Origin: Verrucomicrobiales bacterium
GTDB taxonomy: Bacteria; Verrucomicrobiota; Verrucomicrobiia; Verrucomicrobiales; DEV007
NCBI GenBank assembly: GCA_029213065.1
Contig: JARGPH010000015.1
Coordinates: 71,337 to 135,336 of the forward strand
Length of the DNA stretch: 64,000 bases
Direction: 5' to 3'
Within the stretch, counting starts at the first letter, position 1; every line of letters starts with the position of its first letter. Position numbers and translations under genes: made by a program. Positions 1 to 7,723 of the stretch are shown in pieces. The notes under the pieces were generated by a model, which saw only the letters and a program-made list of their open reading frames with translations, had not been told where the DNA came from and searched no databases.

Positions 1-1
1 T

Positions 2-1045
2 GCCGCCGCGTTTAAGAATGGCGAACTGATCCGTGCCTACGGGCTCCTCGAAACCAGCGGGAACGAACTGGGATTTGCCGATCATCAACTTTCGCTGATC
101 CGCGATCAACACGAAGCCACCCTCGAAGCGGTCGCCTCAAACCGCAAAAACCTCCAGCGACTTGAGAGTCAGCTTACCGATCTGAAATTGCTCGGGGAGG
201 ATCGCCGTACCTGCCAGTCCACCATTGATCTCCACGCTCTCTCAGTGATCGACGTCGAGAATTTTGCCACAAGCCTCGACCTTGCGAAACCAAACCCTTT
301 CGAGCAGTTCCGGACCGGGGAGTCCCTTCTCGAACATCTCAACGCGCTTGAGGACGGTATTCAGGCCGATTGGAAGTCCTATGAAATGACCGAGTCTGCA
401 TCGACCGGAGCAAAAGCCGCTCTCACTTTCTGCAACAACTACCTCAACGAAGCGAAGACCGACGGAATCACCGACAGCGTCGATTTAAGCAAGGCAATCA
501 ACAAACACGGCATGCTGACCGCGCAGCTTTCCTTGATTAAGAAGCAGCTGAAGAAGAGTCATCTCGAATGGCCCGGGCTGCTCAAAGAGACCACGAAACT
601 GACAACCGACGTCGGGAAAGTTCGCAGTGTTCTCGAACACGAACTCGCAGCGGCGAGAGAGAGCTCCGAGAAGATCATGAAAGCGGCCGAGGCCCATTCG
701 CAGCTCCACGACTGGACTAGCAGCCACAAGGTGAGGATCAACCGTACTGCCGGTGCCAGCACCCTCGCCCGCGCGAAGCAGCAGCTCGCCCGCGGGCAGT
801 ATGCAGAGTCCCGCAAAGGAGCCATCAGCGCGCTCGGCGAAGCCCTCCGCGAACTGAACCGGGCGAAGGCGCGTGAGTCGGAGAGAGCACGGGCTGCCGC
901 TGCAGCAAGACGCGCTGCGGCAGCACGCGCCGCCCGCCGGTCGAGTTCGCGCAGTTATTCCTCCAGCTCCAGCAGCTCATCACGATCGAGCTTTTCCAGC
1001 TCAAGCTTTTCCTCCGGGTCCGGATTTTCTCGGTCGGGGTGGTAG
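2..1045 (+). CDS. Coiled-coil protein with Ser-rich C-terminal tail (5' partial)
   Basis: The reading frame is open from the window edge, so the true start lies upstream; 347 residues are visible. The TTG at 188 is in frame, but the codons before it are protein-like and I do not take it as the start. The visible part is charged and helical with coiled-coil character, then an Arg/Ala-rich helix (about residues 290-310), then a tail made almost only of Ser with Arg, Phe and Gly that ends in Gly-Trp. Such Ser/Gly tails ending in Trp remind me of TPM-domain (YgcG-like) membrane proteins, whose catalytic part would be outside the window. That is a guess, and I assign no function. A perfect inverted repeat begins at its stop codon. 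Confidence 0.7.
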   Translation, partial: AAAFKNGELIRAYGLLETSGNELGFADHQLSLIRDQHEATLEAVASNRKNLQRLESQLTDLKLLGEDRRTCQSTIDLHALSVIDVENFATSLDLAKPNPFEQFRTGESLLEHLNALEDGIQADWKSYEMTESASTGAKAALTFCNNYLNEAKTDGITDSVDLSKAINKHGMLTAQLSLIKKQLKKSHLEWPGLLKETTKLTTDVGKVRSVLEHELAAARESSEKIMKAAEAHSQLHDWTSSHKVRINRTAGASTLARAKQQLARGQYAESRKGAISALGEALRELNRAKARESERARAAAAARRAAAARAARRSSSRSYSSSSSSSSRSSFSSSSFSSGSGFSRSGW

Positions 1046-1067
1046 ATGTCTTTTGCCAAAAGACATC
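1045..1067. repeat. Perfect 10-bp inverted repeat at gene end
   Basis: The arms gatgtctttt (1045-1054) and aaaagacatc (1058-1067) pair perfectly around a 3-nt loop, and the left arm starts inside the stop codon of the upstream gene. There is no U-run after the right arm, so it is not a classical intrinsic terminator. It could protect the mRNA 3' end. About 280 bp of sequence without a convincing gene follows, up to the tRNA. Confidence 0.5.
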
Positions 1068-1144
1068 GTCGACGGTGTCCGGATTCGAAATGAACGAATC
1101 ATCCACCTAACCCATCCGCGCTCAGATCCGGCGCGAAAGAAATC

Positions 1145-1190
1145 CTCACGGATTCCTCTACATGCCTCATGCGTAGAGGAACGGCGTGAG
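1145..1190. repeat. Nested inverted repeat (long imperfect hairpin)
   Basis: Two nested pairs of arms are visible: ctcacg (1145-1150) with cgtgag (1185-1190), and cctctac (1155-1161) with gtagagg (1173-1179). They are separated by small internal loops of 4 and 5 nt. The element is in the gene-free stretch 1046-1347 upstream of the tRNA. It may be a transcript terminator, a structured RNA or a palindromic repeat; nothing in the sequence decides between these. Confidence 0.45.
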
Positions 1191-1347
1191 CATTTCTCTG
1201 CACAGCCCATACGACCTCAAGTCCGGCGAAGGCGAGACCGATTACCCCCCTTTCACCAAAAAATCCAAACTTGGGACTTTTCCGTTTGAATCGAACGGAT
1301 TTATGTTCGATGATCCGGCCCTGCCAATTTCGGCAGGAAAACGAAGC

Positions 1348-1420
1348 GGGGCATTAGCTCAGTTGGTAGAGCACCTGCATGGCATGCAGGGGGTCAGCGG
1401 TTCAAATCCGCTATGCTCCA
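1348..1420 (+). tRNA. tRNA-Ala (anticodon GGC)
   Basis: A complete cloverleaf can be drawn. The acceptor stem GGGGCAT (1348-1354) pairs with ATGCTCC (1413-1419) with one G-U, and the discriminator is A1420. The D arm contains TAGCTCAGTTGGTAGAGC. The anticodon stem is CCTGC/GCAGG around the loop ATGGCAT, so the anticodon at 1381-1383 is GGC (alanine). The T arm is AGCGG-TTCAAAT-CCGCT. The 3' CCA is not encoded, so it must be added after transcription. Confidence 0.97.
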
Positions 1421-1439
1421 CGTTTCGTTCGCGGGAACC

Positions 1440-2783
1440 CTACCGACCCGCCACTGCAAGGTCCTTCGCACTTTCCCAATCCGCCGGCAGATCCGTCTTC
1501 GTCGCCGTGAGAATAGACAGAATCCGGGCCCGCTCGCCCTCGTCGAAGTAGTCATATCCCTCCACAGGTTCCGCCGGCGAAAGAATCGCGCGGAGACGCG
1601 AGTAAATCCGATCTTTCATCGATTGTGGCGCCCCCTCGAAGGCCTCGGAATAGATCATGTAACTGAGCCGGTTCTTGAAGAGACGCGATTTGAGATCAAA
1701 ATCCTTCAGACTCTCCCCCGCCGCATTTGCCTTCCGGTTCCGACGGAAATCGGTGAGGTAGTCCTGAGACGGCGTGATCTCGTGTCCCTCCAGCGAGACC
1801 TCATCAGCGAAGAGCAGATACTTCACGAGCTTGTCAGCAAACGCTTCTGTTTTCACCAATGTTCGCGAGGGAATCACCCCGTCATTCTCAGCGGCACGAA
1901 ACTGCGAGATGCGCTCGCGATAGCGCATCTCCACGAGGAGATTGTGCGCTTCGATCTGGTGATCAAAGAGCATCAGAGGAACAATGTTGGAATCCCCCCG
2001 CAGAACCAGTGACGGATCAAAGAGCCCCTCCAGCGTTTCCAGAGAAGCTCGTTTCTTGAGATCGATCGTGACTTCCCCCGCTTCGCGGGTCGCAAAGGCA
2101 TTACCCATGTGCTCCAGAGTCGACGGTGCCCCCGTGACGTAATAGCCGCCCCAGCGCTCGCGAAACGGAATCCAATGACTGATTCGCTCGTGGCTGCGCA
2201 CCCCTCCCATTCGCCGGCCCGTATCAGAGACGAAATTGGAGCGCGCCAGCGGTCCGGGAAGGAAGTTTGTCGCAGATCCGCCGTGGCATCCGAGACAACT
2301 CTTCGGACGCTCAAAATCAACGTGATCTCCCGGCTTTTCAGGAGGGTCCTCGAAATAGAAGATCCCCCCTGCTTCCGGATCGAAAGAATTCACCTCCAGC
2401 TTTCCTCCCGCCATCACCGCGAGATAAATGTTCTCATCGAAATACATCGCTCTCGGATTCTCAGGGCTGACCAGCTTTCGTTGCAGGCTCGTTTGCGAAT
2501 AGACAAGCACTTGAGAAGACACCGGAATATTCAGTTCCTCCAGCAGTTTACGAAGCAGTGGGTGCCCAGTCTCGGTTCCAAAATCGTAATCCCCTTTTGC
2601 CTTCCTCGTCAGAAGTTCACTGAAGGAATCCGTTCCCGTTCGCTCATAGTAGCTATGCGGAGCGACATCAAAGTCATTGAAAAACTGCGCCTCAAGGGCA
2701 GCATGAAACAGGAGCACTCCCGCAGACAAGCAGGATGCCAGGCAGTGGCGTGACGAATAAGGGGGGAAAAACGCCGAAGGCAT
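1440..2783 (-). CDS. Secreted mono-haem c-type protein of unknown function
   Basis: This 447-residue protein has an N-terminal hydrophobic stretch (about residues 12-33, ending near Ala-Gln) that looks like a Sec signal peptide. A single c-type haem attachment motif, Cys-Leu-Gly-Cys-His, lies at residues 163-167, placing the protein in the periplasm. No further haem motif is visible. The rest has no motif I recognise. It is convergent with the tRNA gene and divergent from the Tat-exported protein at 2999, with no operon partner. It may take part in periplasmic electron transfer, but no catalytic domain is apparent. The ATG at 2783 gives the full signal peptide and is my choice of start. Confidence 0.8.
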   Translation of the reverse strand: MPSAFFPPYSSRHCLASCLSAGVLLFHAALEAQFFNDFDVAPHSYYERTGTDSFSELLTRKAKGDYDFGTETGHPLLRKLLEELNIPVSSQVLVYSQTSLQRKLVSPENPRAMYFDENIYLAVMAGGKLEVNSFDPEAGGIFYFEDPPEKPGDHVDFERPKSCLGCHGGSATNFLPGPLARSNFVSDTGRRMGGVRSHERISHWIPFRERWGGYYVTGAPSTLEHMGNAFATREAGEVTIDLKKRASLETLEGLFDPSLVLRGDSNIVPLMLFDHQIEAHNLLVEMRYRERISQFRAAENDGVIPSRTLVKTEAFADKLVKYLLFADEVSLEGHEITPSQDYLTDFRRNRKANAAGESLKDFDLKSRLFKNRLSYMIYSEAFEGAPQSMKDRIYSRLRAILSPAEPVEGYDYFDEGERARILSILTATKTDLPADWESAKDLAVAGR

Positions 2784-2998
2784 ACGTGGAGTGAGAGTAG
2801 CGCCTCACCGGCTCGAAAGGCAAGGCTTCTCATGACGGAATAGAGCTATCGATCCGGAATCGATGGAGTCCTCCCCTCATCCTTTTGGAATGATTGGGTC
2901 AACCATAGAATCTCCATTTTCACGGGCGCCTTCCGGCTTTTCAAACGGCGGTGCGCTCCCAGTATTGAAATCAAAAACATTCCCACCTTCCTGCAACA

Positions 2999-4210
2999 AT
3001 GAGAGAGAACACGCGACGTCATTTCCTGAAACAAGCCGGATTCACCGCTCTCGGAACCGGCCCATGGGCTGCGAGCGAGGCAGCGCACCCCGAATTCGCG
3101 CCGCAGGAAGCGTGGACTCTGCACGGTGAGCAATTTCGAATCAACAAAGCGTATGAAGGCGGCTGGGTACAAAATTTCACCAGCACCGTCGAGGCCCTTC
3201 CGAAGGATCGCTGGCGGATCTGGACGAGCGTTTCCATGCCCGAAACCGGGATCAAGAACATCGGCTATCACGAGGGAAAAGTCGGCGGCGAATGGAAACC
3301 GGTCTGGGCGGTCTGCACCACCGGAAAGCCCGATCCCACGGCGGAGCTTGCGATCGGGGGGATGCCGGAGGGTGCCCACCCCGTTCAGGTCGTGACGATC
3401 AGACTTCAGAACGGATTGACTCGACTTTACTTCTGGGCGCACGGAGAAGGCATCGTTCGCTACCTTGCCGCTGACAGTATTGACGAGACCGCGAGACAGT
3501 TCGAGGTCGTGAACCGTCTCGAGCCCTGTCTCTATCACCCCGGCGACCGTGCCGTCGGTGGAGCCGCAGCAAAGGAAGCCGGGCTAAGCCGCTTCGGCAA
3601 AAAGGTCGCAAAGCCCATTGAGGGTGAACCTCTCGCACCGGCTGCGTTGATCTCCAACGACGCAACGAACGTCTATCAACTGGCCGATGGCAGCTTTGAA
3701 ATGTTTTCCGTGACGCTCCTTGAAGTGAACAAAGACAACCCGCGCTACGCCCCGCAGGACAATCTCAAAGGCTTCCTCCGCGTCATCGATCGCTACACCA
3801 GCGCCGACGGTCTCAAGTGGGGAAACCGCAAGCGGGTCATTACGCCCGATTCGAATGACCCGATTGATCAGCAGTTCTACTTTCTCTCGGTGACCCACAC
3901 CGAAAAAGGACGCCTCGGAATGCTCGGCAGCTATCGTCTCGACGCTCAAGCCATCGATATCGAGCCCTGCTTTTCCACCGACGGCATCACGTGGGAACGC
4001 CCACAGCGAAAGCCCTGGATCCCGCGCGACAAAGAGGACGAAGGCATCGCCACCTATCTCCTCCATGCCCCGCACAATCTCGTTCAACGCGACGGACGCT
4101 GGTGGCTCTTCTACACCGGAGGCAATTTTTCCCACAACCACAAACACTCTCACGGCACCCCCGACCGGGCCATCCTTGTGGCGTCGTGTCAGGATGTGTG
4201 GGGCGGTTAG
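2999..4210 (+). CDS. Tat-exported protein, possibly propeller-like, function unknown
   Basis: The N-terminus holds a twin-arginine motif, Arg-Arg-His-Phe-Leu-Lys at residues 6-11, followed by a short weakly hydrophobic segment, so export by the Tat pathway is likely. The 403-residue mature part is rich in Trp, Gly and Asp with repeated beta-strand-like segments. Phrases such as 'CFSTDGITWERP' and 'RDGRWWLFYTGG' near the C-terminus recall five-bladed propeller glycosidases (GH43/GH32/sialidase-like). I cannot identify catalytic acids, so the enzyme class is open. It stands alone, with 176 bp of gene-free sequence (4211-4386) after it. Confidence 0.75.
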   Translation: MRENTRRHFLKQAGFTALGTGPWAASEAAHPEFAPQEAWTLHGEQFRINKAYEGGWVQNFTSTVEALPKDRWRIWTSVSMPETGIKNIGYHEGKVGGEWKPVWAVCTTGKPDPTAELAIGGMPEGAHPVQVVTIRLQNGLTRLYFWAHGEGIVRYLAADSIDETARQFEVVNRLEPCLYHPGDRAVGGAAAKEAGLSRFGKKVAKPIEGEPLAPAALISNDATNVYQLADGSFEMFSVTLLEVNKDNPRYAPQDNLKGFLRVIDRYTSADGLKWGNRKRVITPDSNDPIDQQFYFLSVTHTEKGRLGMLGSYRLDAQAIDIEPCFSTDGITWERPQRKPWIPRDKEDEGIATYLLHAPHNLVQRDGRWWLFYTGGNFSHNHKHSHGTPDRAILVASCQDVWGG

Positions 4211-4386
4211 GAATCGCCCCCCTCAAAATATCCTCCGTTCAGTTTCGTCGAGCAGCAATCCGGCGCTCTCGCGGTAAGAGCTACGGTCGGATTTTGACGG
4301 CCGGCACCCCGCGATTTCTCAATCACGAGGCGCTCACGGTCGCAGGAAACGTCTGCGAGCCTACTTCACCGTCGCGCGCGACTGAC

Positions 4387-5310
4387 TCAGGAAAGTGCTG
4401 CAAGGGTGCGATCAAGCGTCGCATGCCAATCGGGGTCTCGAAGAGCGGTCGAGGCCTCCTTGAGCTGCGCAATCGCCTCCCGTTCATGCCTGAGTCCAAG
4501 GCGCCCAATCGCGTCGACAGCCCGGGACGCGCGTTGCCCGGCTCTTAAAAGTGCGTAGCTCTCTGCCCAGCCCCGGTCGTGACCGGTCATCTCCTCGACT
4601 GCCCCTGTGTTCCAGGGTTCGTCTCCACGAGAACTTTTCCAGTAGGTATCGACGAGATCACGATCTCCGGGAATATAGCTCAATCCCCGTTCCTCAAGTA
4701 ATCCGCCCGAGAGCCAATGACGCCAGATCGCTCGCAGCTCCCGGGCCGCCGGTTGCCAAACGGCCGGCATCGCCACGAGAAGGCGAACCGACAAATTACC
4801 GTAGGGAGTCATATTAACCTCTCGAAACGCCTCTGGAATGGGTTTTAGCTTTTCCAGGCCATCAAGGCCATTGATTCGAGTAGAGAGAGATCGGTGCTCA
4901 AGGGCGTTGAGTAATCCGTCCACCGCCCCGAGACTATCGCCTCCCTGAAGATCAAATGCAGCAAATGCGGACTGTAAATCTCCCGCTTCGCGGATCCGCT
5001 CGGCAATGATACCTTCGGCAGGTTCCCCCAGACTCATCAGAGCTCTCGCTGCAGCGGTGCCGACATCGCCCTCCTTCGAGGTGAGGTCGTAGAGAATCGT
5101 TTTTGCCGCGTGAATCTGCGCAATGGCAATCGTCTCGATCGCAATCAGGTCGCCCTCCCTCGCTCGACCTATAAGCGCTTGCTCAGCCACAATACGCTCG
5201 TCACCTGCGAGCCCCCGGAGAAGCGACAGATCGTAGGTCATCTCCTTCTGCTCAGGGCCACTCACAAGGCTTCTGAGAAAAACATCGATCGCTTTTTGAG
5301 TTGCTGCCAT
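4387..5310 (-). CDS. HEAT-repeat-like helical protein, hypothetical
   Basis: This 307-residue protein has no signal peptide or membrane segment. It is almost wholly helical, with regularly spaced Ala/Leu-rich helices (for example around residues 85-100 and 125-165) of the kind seen in HEAT or armadillo repeats. The C-terminal third contains Trp-rich segments. No catalytic motif is visible. The next gene on the same strand ends... upstream at 5353, 43 bp away, so the two may be co-transcribed. A scaffold or adaptor role is the usual reading for such proteins, but that is inference only. Confidence 0.7.
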   Translation of the reverse strand: MAATQKAIDVFLRSLVSGPEQKEMTYDLSLLRGLAGDERIVAEQALIGRAREGDLIAIETIAIAQIHAAKTILYDLTSKEGDVGTAAARALMSLGEPAEGIIAERIREAGDLQSAFAAFDLQGGDSLGAVDGLLNALEHRSLSTRINGLDGLEKLKPIPEAFREVNMTPYGNLSVRLLVAMPAVWQPAARELRAIWRHWLSGGLLEERGLSYIPGDRDLVDTYWKSSRGDEPWNTGAVEEMTGHDRGWAESYALLRAGQRASRAVDAIGRLGLRHEREAIAQLKEASTALRDPDWHATLDRTLAALS

Positions 5311-5352
5311 TGCTTTCGGTCTATCAGGGACAAGTTATCCTTTGGATCCGGT

Positions 5353-5868
5353 TCACCGTATCTTCCGGAGCGCGAAGGCTCCGAAGTCATCAGGAGAAGA
5401 AGATCGGTAACCCCCTGTAATCTGTGTAAATGCATCGTCAGAGGTAGCGACGCAATCGATTGTTTGCCTACCATTGCCGACCCCGCCCTTAAGCGTATAT
5501 GAGATTTGTTGAGGAGATGTGCCCGAGTCAGCTGCGTTGCCGCCCGAAACCAGCGCCCCATCATCAACAAATCCTTTCATCTTCATCGGAACGAAGCGTC
5601 CGGCGCGGTATGGACTCGTTACCTTGAAATACACGTATGCGGACACGGTGAATGGTTCCCCCTGAGGTAAGGGCGTCGGCAGTTCAGCCAGAATCCGCCC
5701 TGAAACCAGCGGGCCCCAGCGACTTTCCCAATTCCCTTCATAATTGCAGCTCCCGGCTTCTGAAGGGCGCCCCATCGAAAACAGCACCGAATCGACACCT
5801 CGAATTGCCAACCAGAGGAGGACGATCAGTAAAGCGAGAGCGGAAAGGATTCGTATCCCTTTTTTCAT
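5353..5868 (-). CDS. Membrane-anchored hypothetical protein
   Basis: This 171-residue protein begins with a Lys-rich start and a hydrophobic segment (about residues 8-24) that can act as a signal anchor or uncleaved signal peptide. The rest would lie outside the cytoplasmic membrane and is beta-rich, with two Cys (about residues 40 and 138) that could form a disulfide. I do not recognise the family. It lies 43 bp upstream of the HEAT-like gene on the same strand, so the two may form a small operon. Confidence 0.65.
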   Translation of the reverse strand: MKKGIRILSALALLIVLLWLAIRGVDSVLFSMGRPSEAGSCNYEGNWESRWGPLVSGRILAELPTPLPQGEPFTVSAYVYFKVTSPYRAGRFVPMKMKGFVDDGALVSGGNAADSGTSPQQISYTLKGGVGNGRQTIDCVATSDDAFTQITGGYRSSSPDDFGAFALRKIR

Positions 5869-5951
5869 TTATAAGCCGGGTTTGATATATAGTTAACAGC
5901 GTCCTTCTCTCCGCGCCACCCCGTTGCGAACCGGCGATTTCTCTCCTGCCC

Positions 5952-7655
5952 TCACCGAAACACCATCAGAGCAATCGCGACCAGAGCAAAACCGGCCGCG
6001 ACGTAATCCCTCGTTCCGATGCGCCCGCTGGCACTGCCACCGAAGCGGATGAATTTCAGCATCGCGCCGGTGGGACACCCGTAGCGGCAGTAGGCCCTAT
6101 TGATGAAGAGTGAAGCGATCAGCCCGACAATGGCAATGGCGAGGGTCGCCCAACCGGCGACGCGGAAGACAAAGGCATCAAACGGCTCGAGTCCGACGAG
6201 GCTGAAGGAGAGGTGCTGCATCGTGATAATGAGACACCAGAGGAGGAGGACGACAGGCAGCGCGTTGAGTATTTTCTCAGCGACACCTTTCACAGCAATG
6301 CGCCAGGGAACGCGTTTTCCCAACCAGTCCTGCGCGGCGCCGAAGGGACAGAGGTGCGTGCAATAGACCTGCTTACCGGTGAAGATCGGCGCGATCAGTG
6401 CGGCCAGTGTCAGGAAGACGAGACCGGGCGCAACACTCCAGGCAACGCCGCTTTTCGCCCATCCGAGGAGCAACGCCTGCGAAACCATATCGGCGTTGAT
6501 GAAGCCAAGATAGACAATGAGGACTCCCTGAAATCCGATCCGGAGCCAGCGCTTTCCTTTGAGACGGGTGAAGGCGATGAGAAGCCCGAGCAGCACGACG
6601 ACGATGGTTCCGATGTCTCGGGCACGCAGGTCGATGAGAGGCTTCGGCGGAACGGGTTCGCGGGTGCGCGCGATTTCAAGGGCGCTGTGGATGAGGCCCT
6701 CGGTCACAGTCACGCTCGTTTTCGTCGCGCCGGAGACAATGTCGATGCCTGACTCAACGATGTCGATCTCGCTGATCTGCATGAGCTCGAAGCCTTTGAA
6801 GGTGTTGAAGAAATACTCATCCTCGGTGAGCAGTTTCACGTAGGGCTCATTGTCGTAGGTATTTCGCACCGCGAGACCGATGACGAGTTCGTCGGGATCG
6901 AGAACGATGAGCAAATCGGTCGGCCCCTGATAGCCGATCATGTCGTCGGCGTGCGGGGAGGTTCGTGAGACATACCCGAGCGGCGTGCCTTCGCCGTCGA
7001 GGACCTGCTGGAGAAAGGGCCGTTTTTCGACAGGGGCAAACGCGGCGGCGTCCTCCAGAAACGGCGTCACTTCGCTGATCTCAATCTCCTGAGGAAAACG
7101 GGAGATCCGGTTGCCTCCTCCAAGTCGCCGCGCGATTCCGTCGGCGATGGCATCACTGGTGAGGGTCGCCCCGGAGACAGCGTAAATGTCGTTCTGTGCG
7201 AGGAACTCATCGCGGTCGAGCCCGTTCCACTGCTGAAGGAAGGCCTCGTCATGCTCAATTTCGGCAAGGTGCTCCTTCGTATCATCGCTTCGGAGGATTT
7301 CGATACCGAGAATCCGCTTTGTGTCGTCGAAGGCGATCAGCGTGTTGGTCGGGCCGGAAAAGCCGTAGATTTCGTCGGCATCGGGCGATGACTGGATAAT
7401 ATGTCCCAGCTTTTTGCCTTCGGCATCAAAGACATTCTGGCCGCCGTGTCCGCTATCCCAGTCACTGAGAGAGGCCGCGTTCGGGTAGAAGGGAATGACA
7501 TCCTCCACCGGCGTGAGCTGCTTGGCCTCCCCCGCCCGCTGAGCGATATACCACGAATGTTGCTGCCGTATCGCAACGAGCAGAAAGACGAATATGGCGA
7601 CGCGATAGACATGTAATGTCCATGGCCGGTAAAAGTTCCCAAAATATTTTTTCAC
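5952..7655 (-). CDS. NosR/RnfG-type membrane protein: two FMN-binding domains plus CxxxCP iron-sulfur module
   Basis: This 567-residue protein has an N-terminal membrane segment (about 18-29), then two tandem FMN-binding domains facing the periplasm. Each ends in a Ser-Gly-Ala-Thr flavinylation-type motif (161-164 and 308-311). Five or so membrane helices follow (from about 349) with two Cys-x3-Cys-Pro motifs, C432/C436 and C523/C527, as in the NosR/YccM/PceC membrane ferredoxin module. Known relatives pass electrons from the membrane to periplasmic reductases. Having two FMN domains where one is usual is uncommon. It starts with GTG at 7655 and is divergent from the giant FAD-dependent oxidoreductase at 7724, only 68 bp away, so that protein is a plausible redox partner (inference). 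Confidence 0.88.
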   Translation of the reverse strand: MKKYFGNFYRPWTLHVYRVAIFVFLLVAIRQQHSWYIAQRAGEAKQLTPVEDVIPFYPNAASLSDWDSGHGGQNVFDAEGKKLGHIIQSSPDADEIYGFSGPTNTLIAFDDTKRILGIEILRSDDTKEHLAEIEHDEAFLQQWNGLDRDEFLAQNDIYAVSGATLTSDAIADGIARRLGGGNRISRFPQEIEISEVTPFLEDAAAFAPVEKRPFLQQVLDGEGTPLGYVSRTSPHADDMIGYQGPTDLLIVLDPDELVIGLAVRNTYDNEPYVKLLTEDEYFFNTFKGFELMQISEIDIVESGIDIVSGATKTSVTVTEGLIHSALEIARTREPVPPKPLIDLRARDIGTIVVVLLGLLIAFTRLKGKRWLRIGFQGVLIVYLGFINADMVSQALLLGWAKSGVAWSVAPGLVFLTLAALIAPIFTGKQVYCTHLCPFGAAQDWLGKRVPWRIAVKGVAEKILNALPVVLLLWCLIITMQHLSFSLVGLEPFDAFVFRVAGWATLAIAIVGLIASLFINRAYCRYGCPTGAMLKFIRFGGSASGRIGTRDYVAAGFALVAIALMVFR

Positions 7656-7723
7656 GATTTGCGTAGTGGCACGGGCGGAAGCATTGCATGTAGGATGCGA
7701 GTCTGAAAGTCCCGATTGACTCT

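Noticed and set aside
1186..1551. Plus-strand frame across the tRNA
   Set aside because: It runs through the tRNA-Ala gene and antisense to the mono-haem protein; no start signal or protein-like composition.
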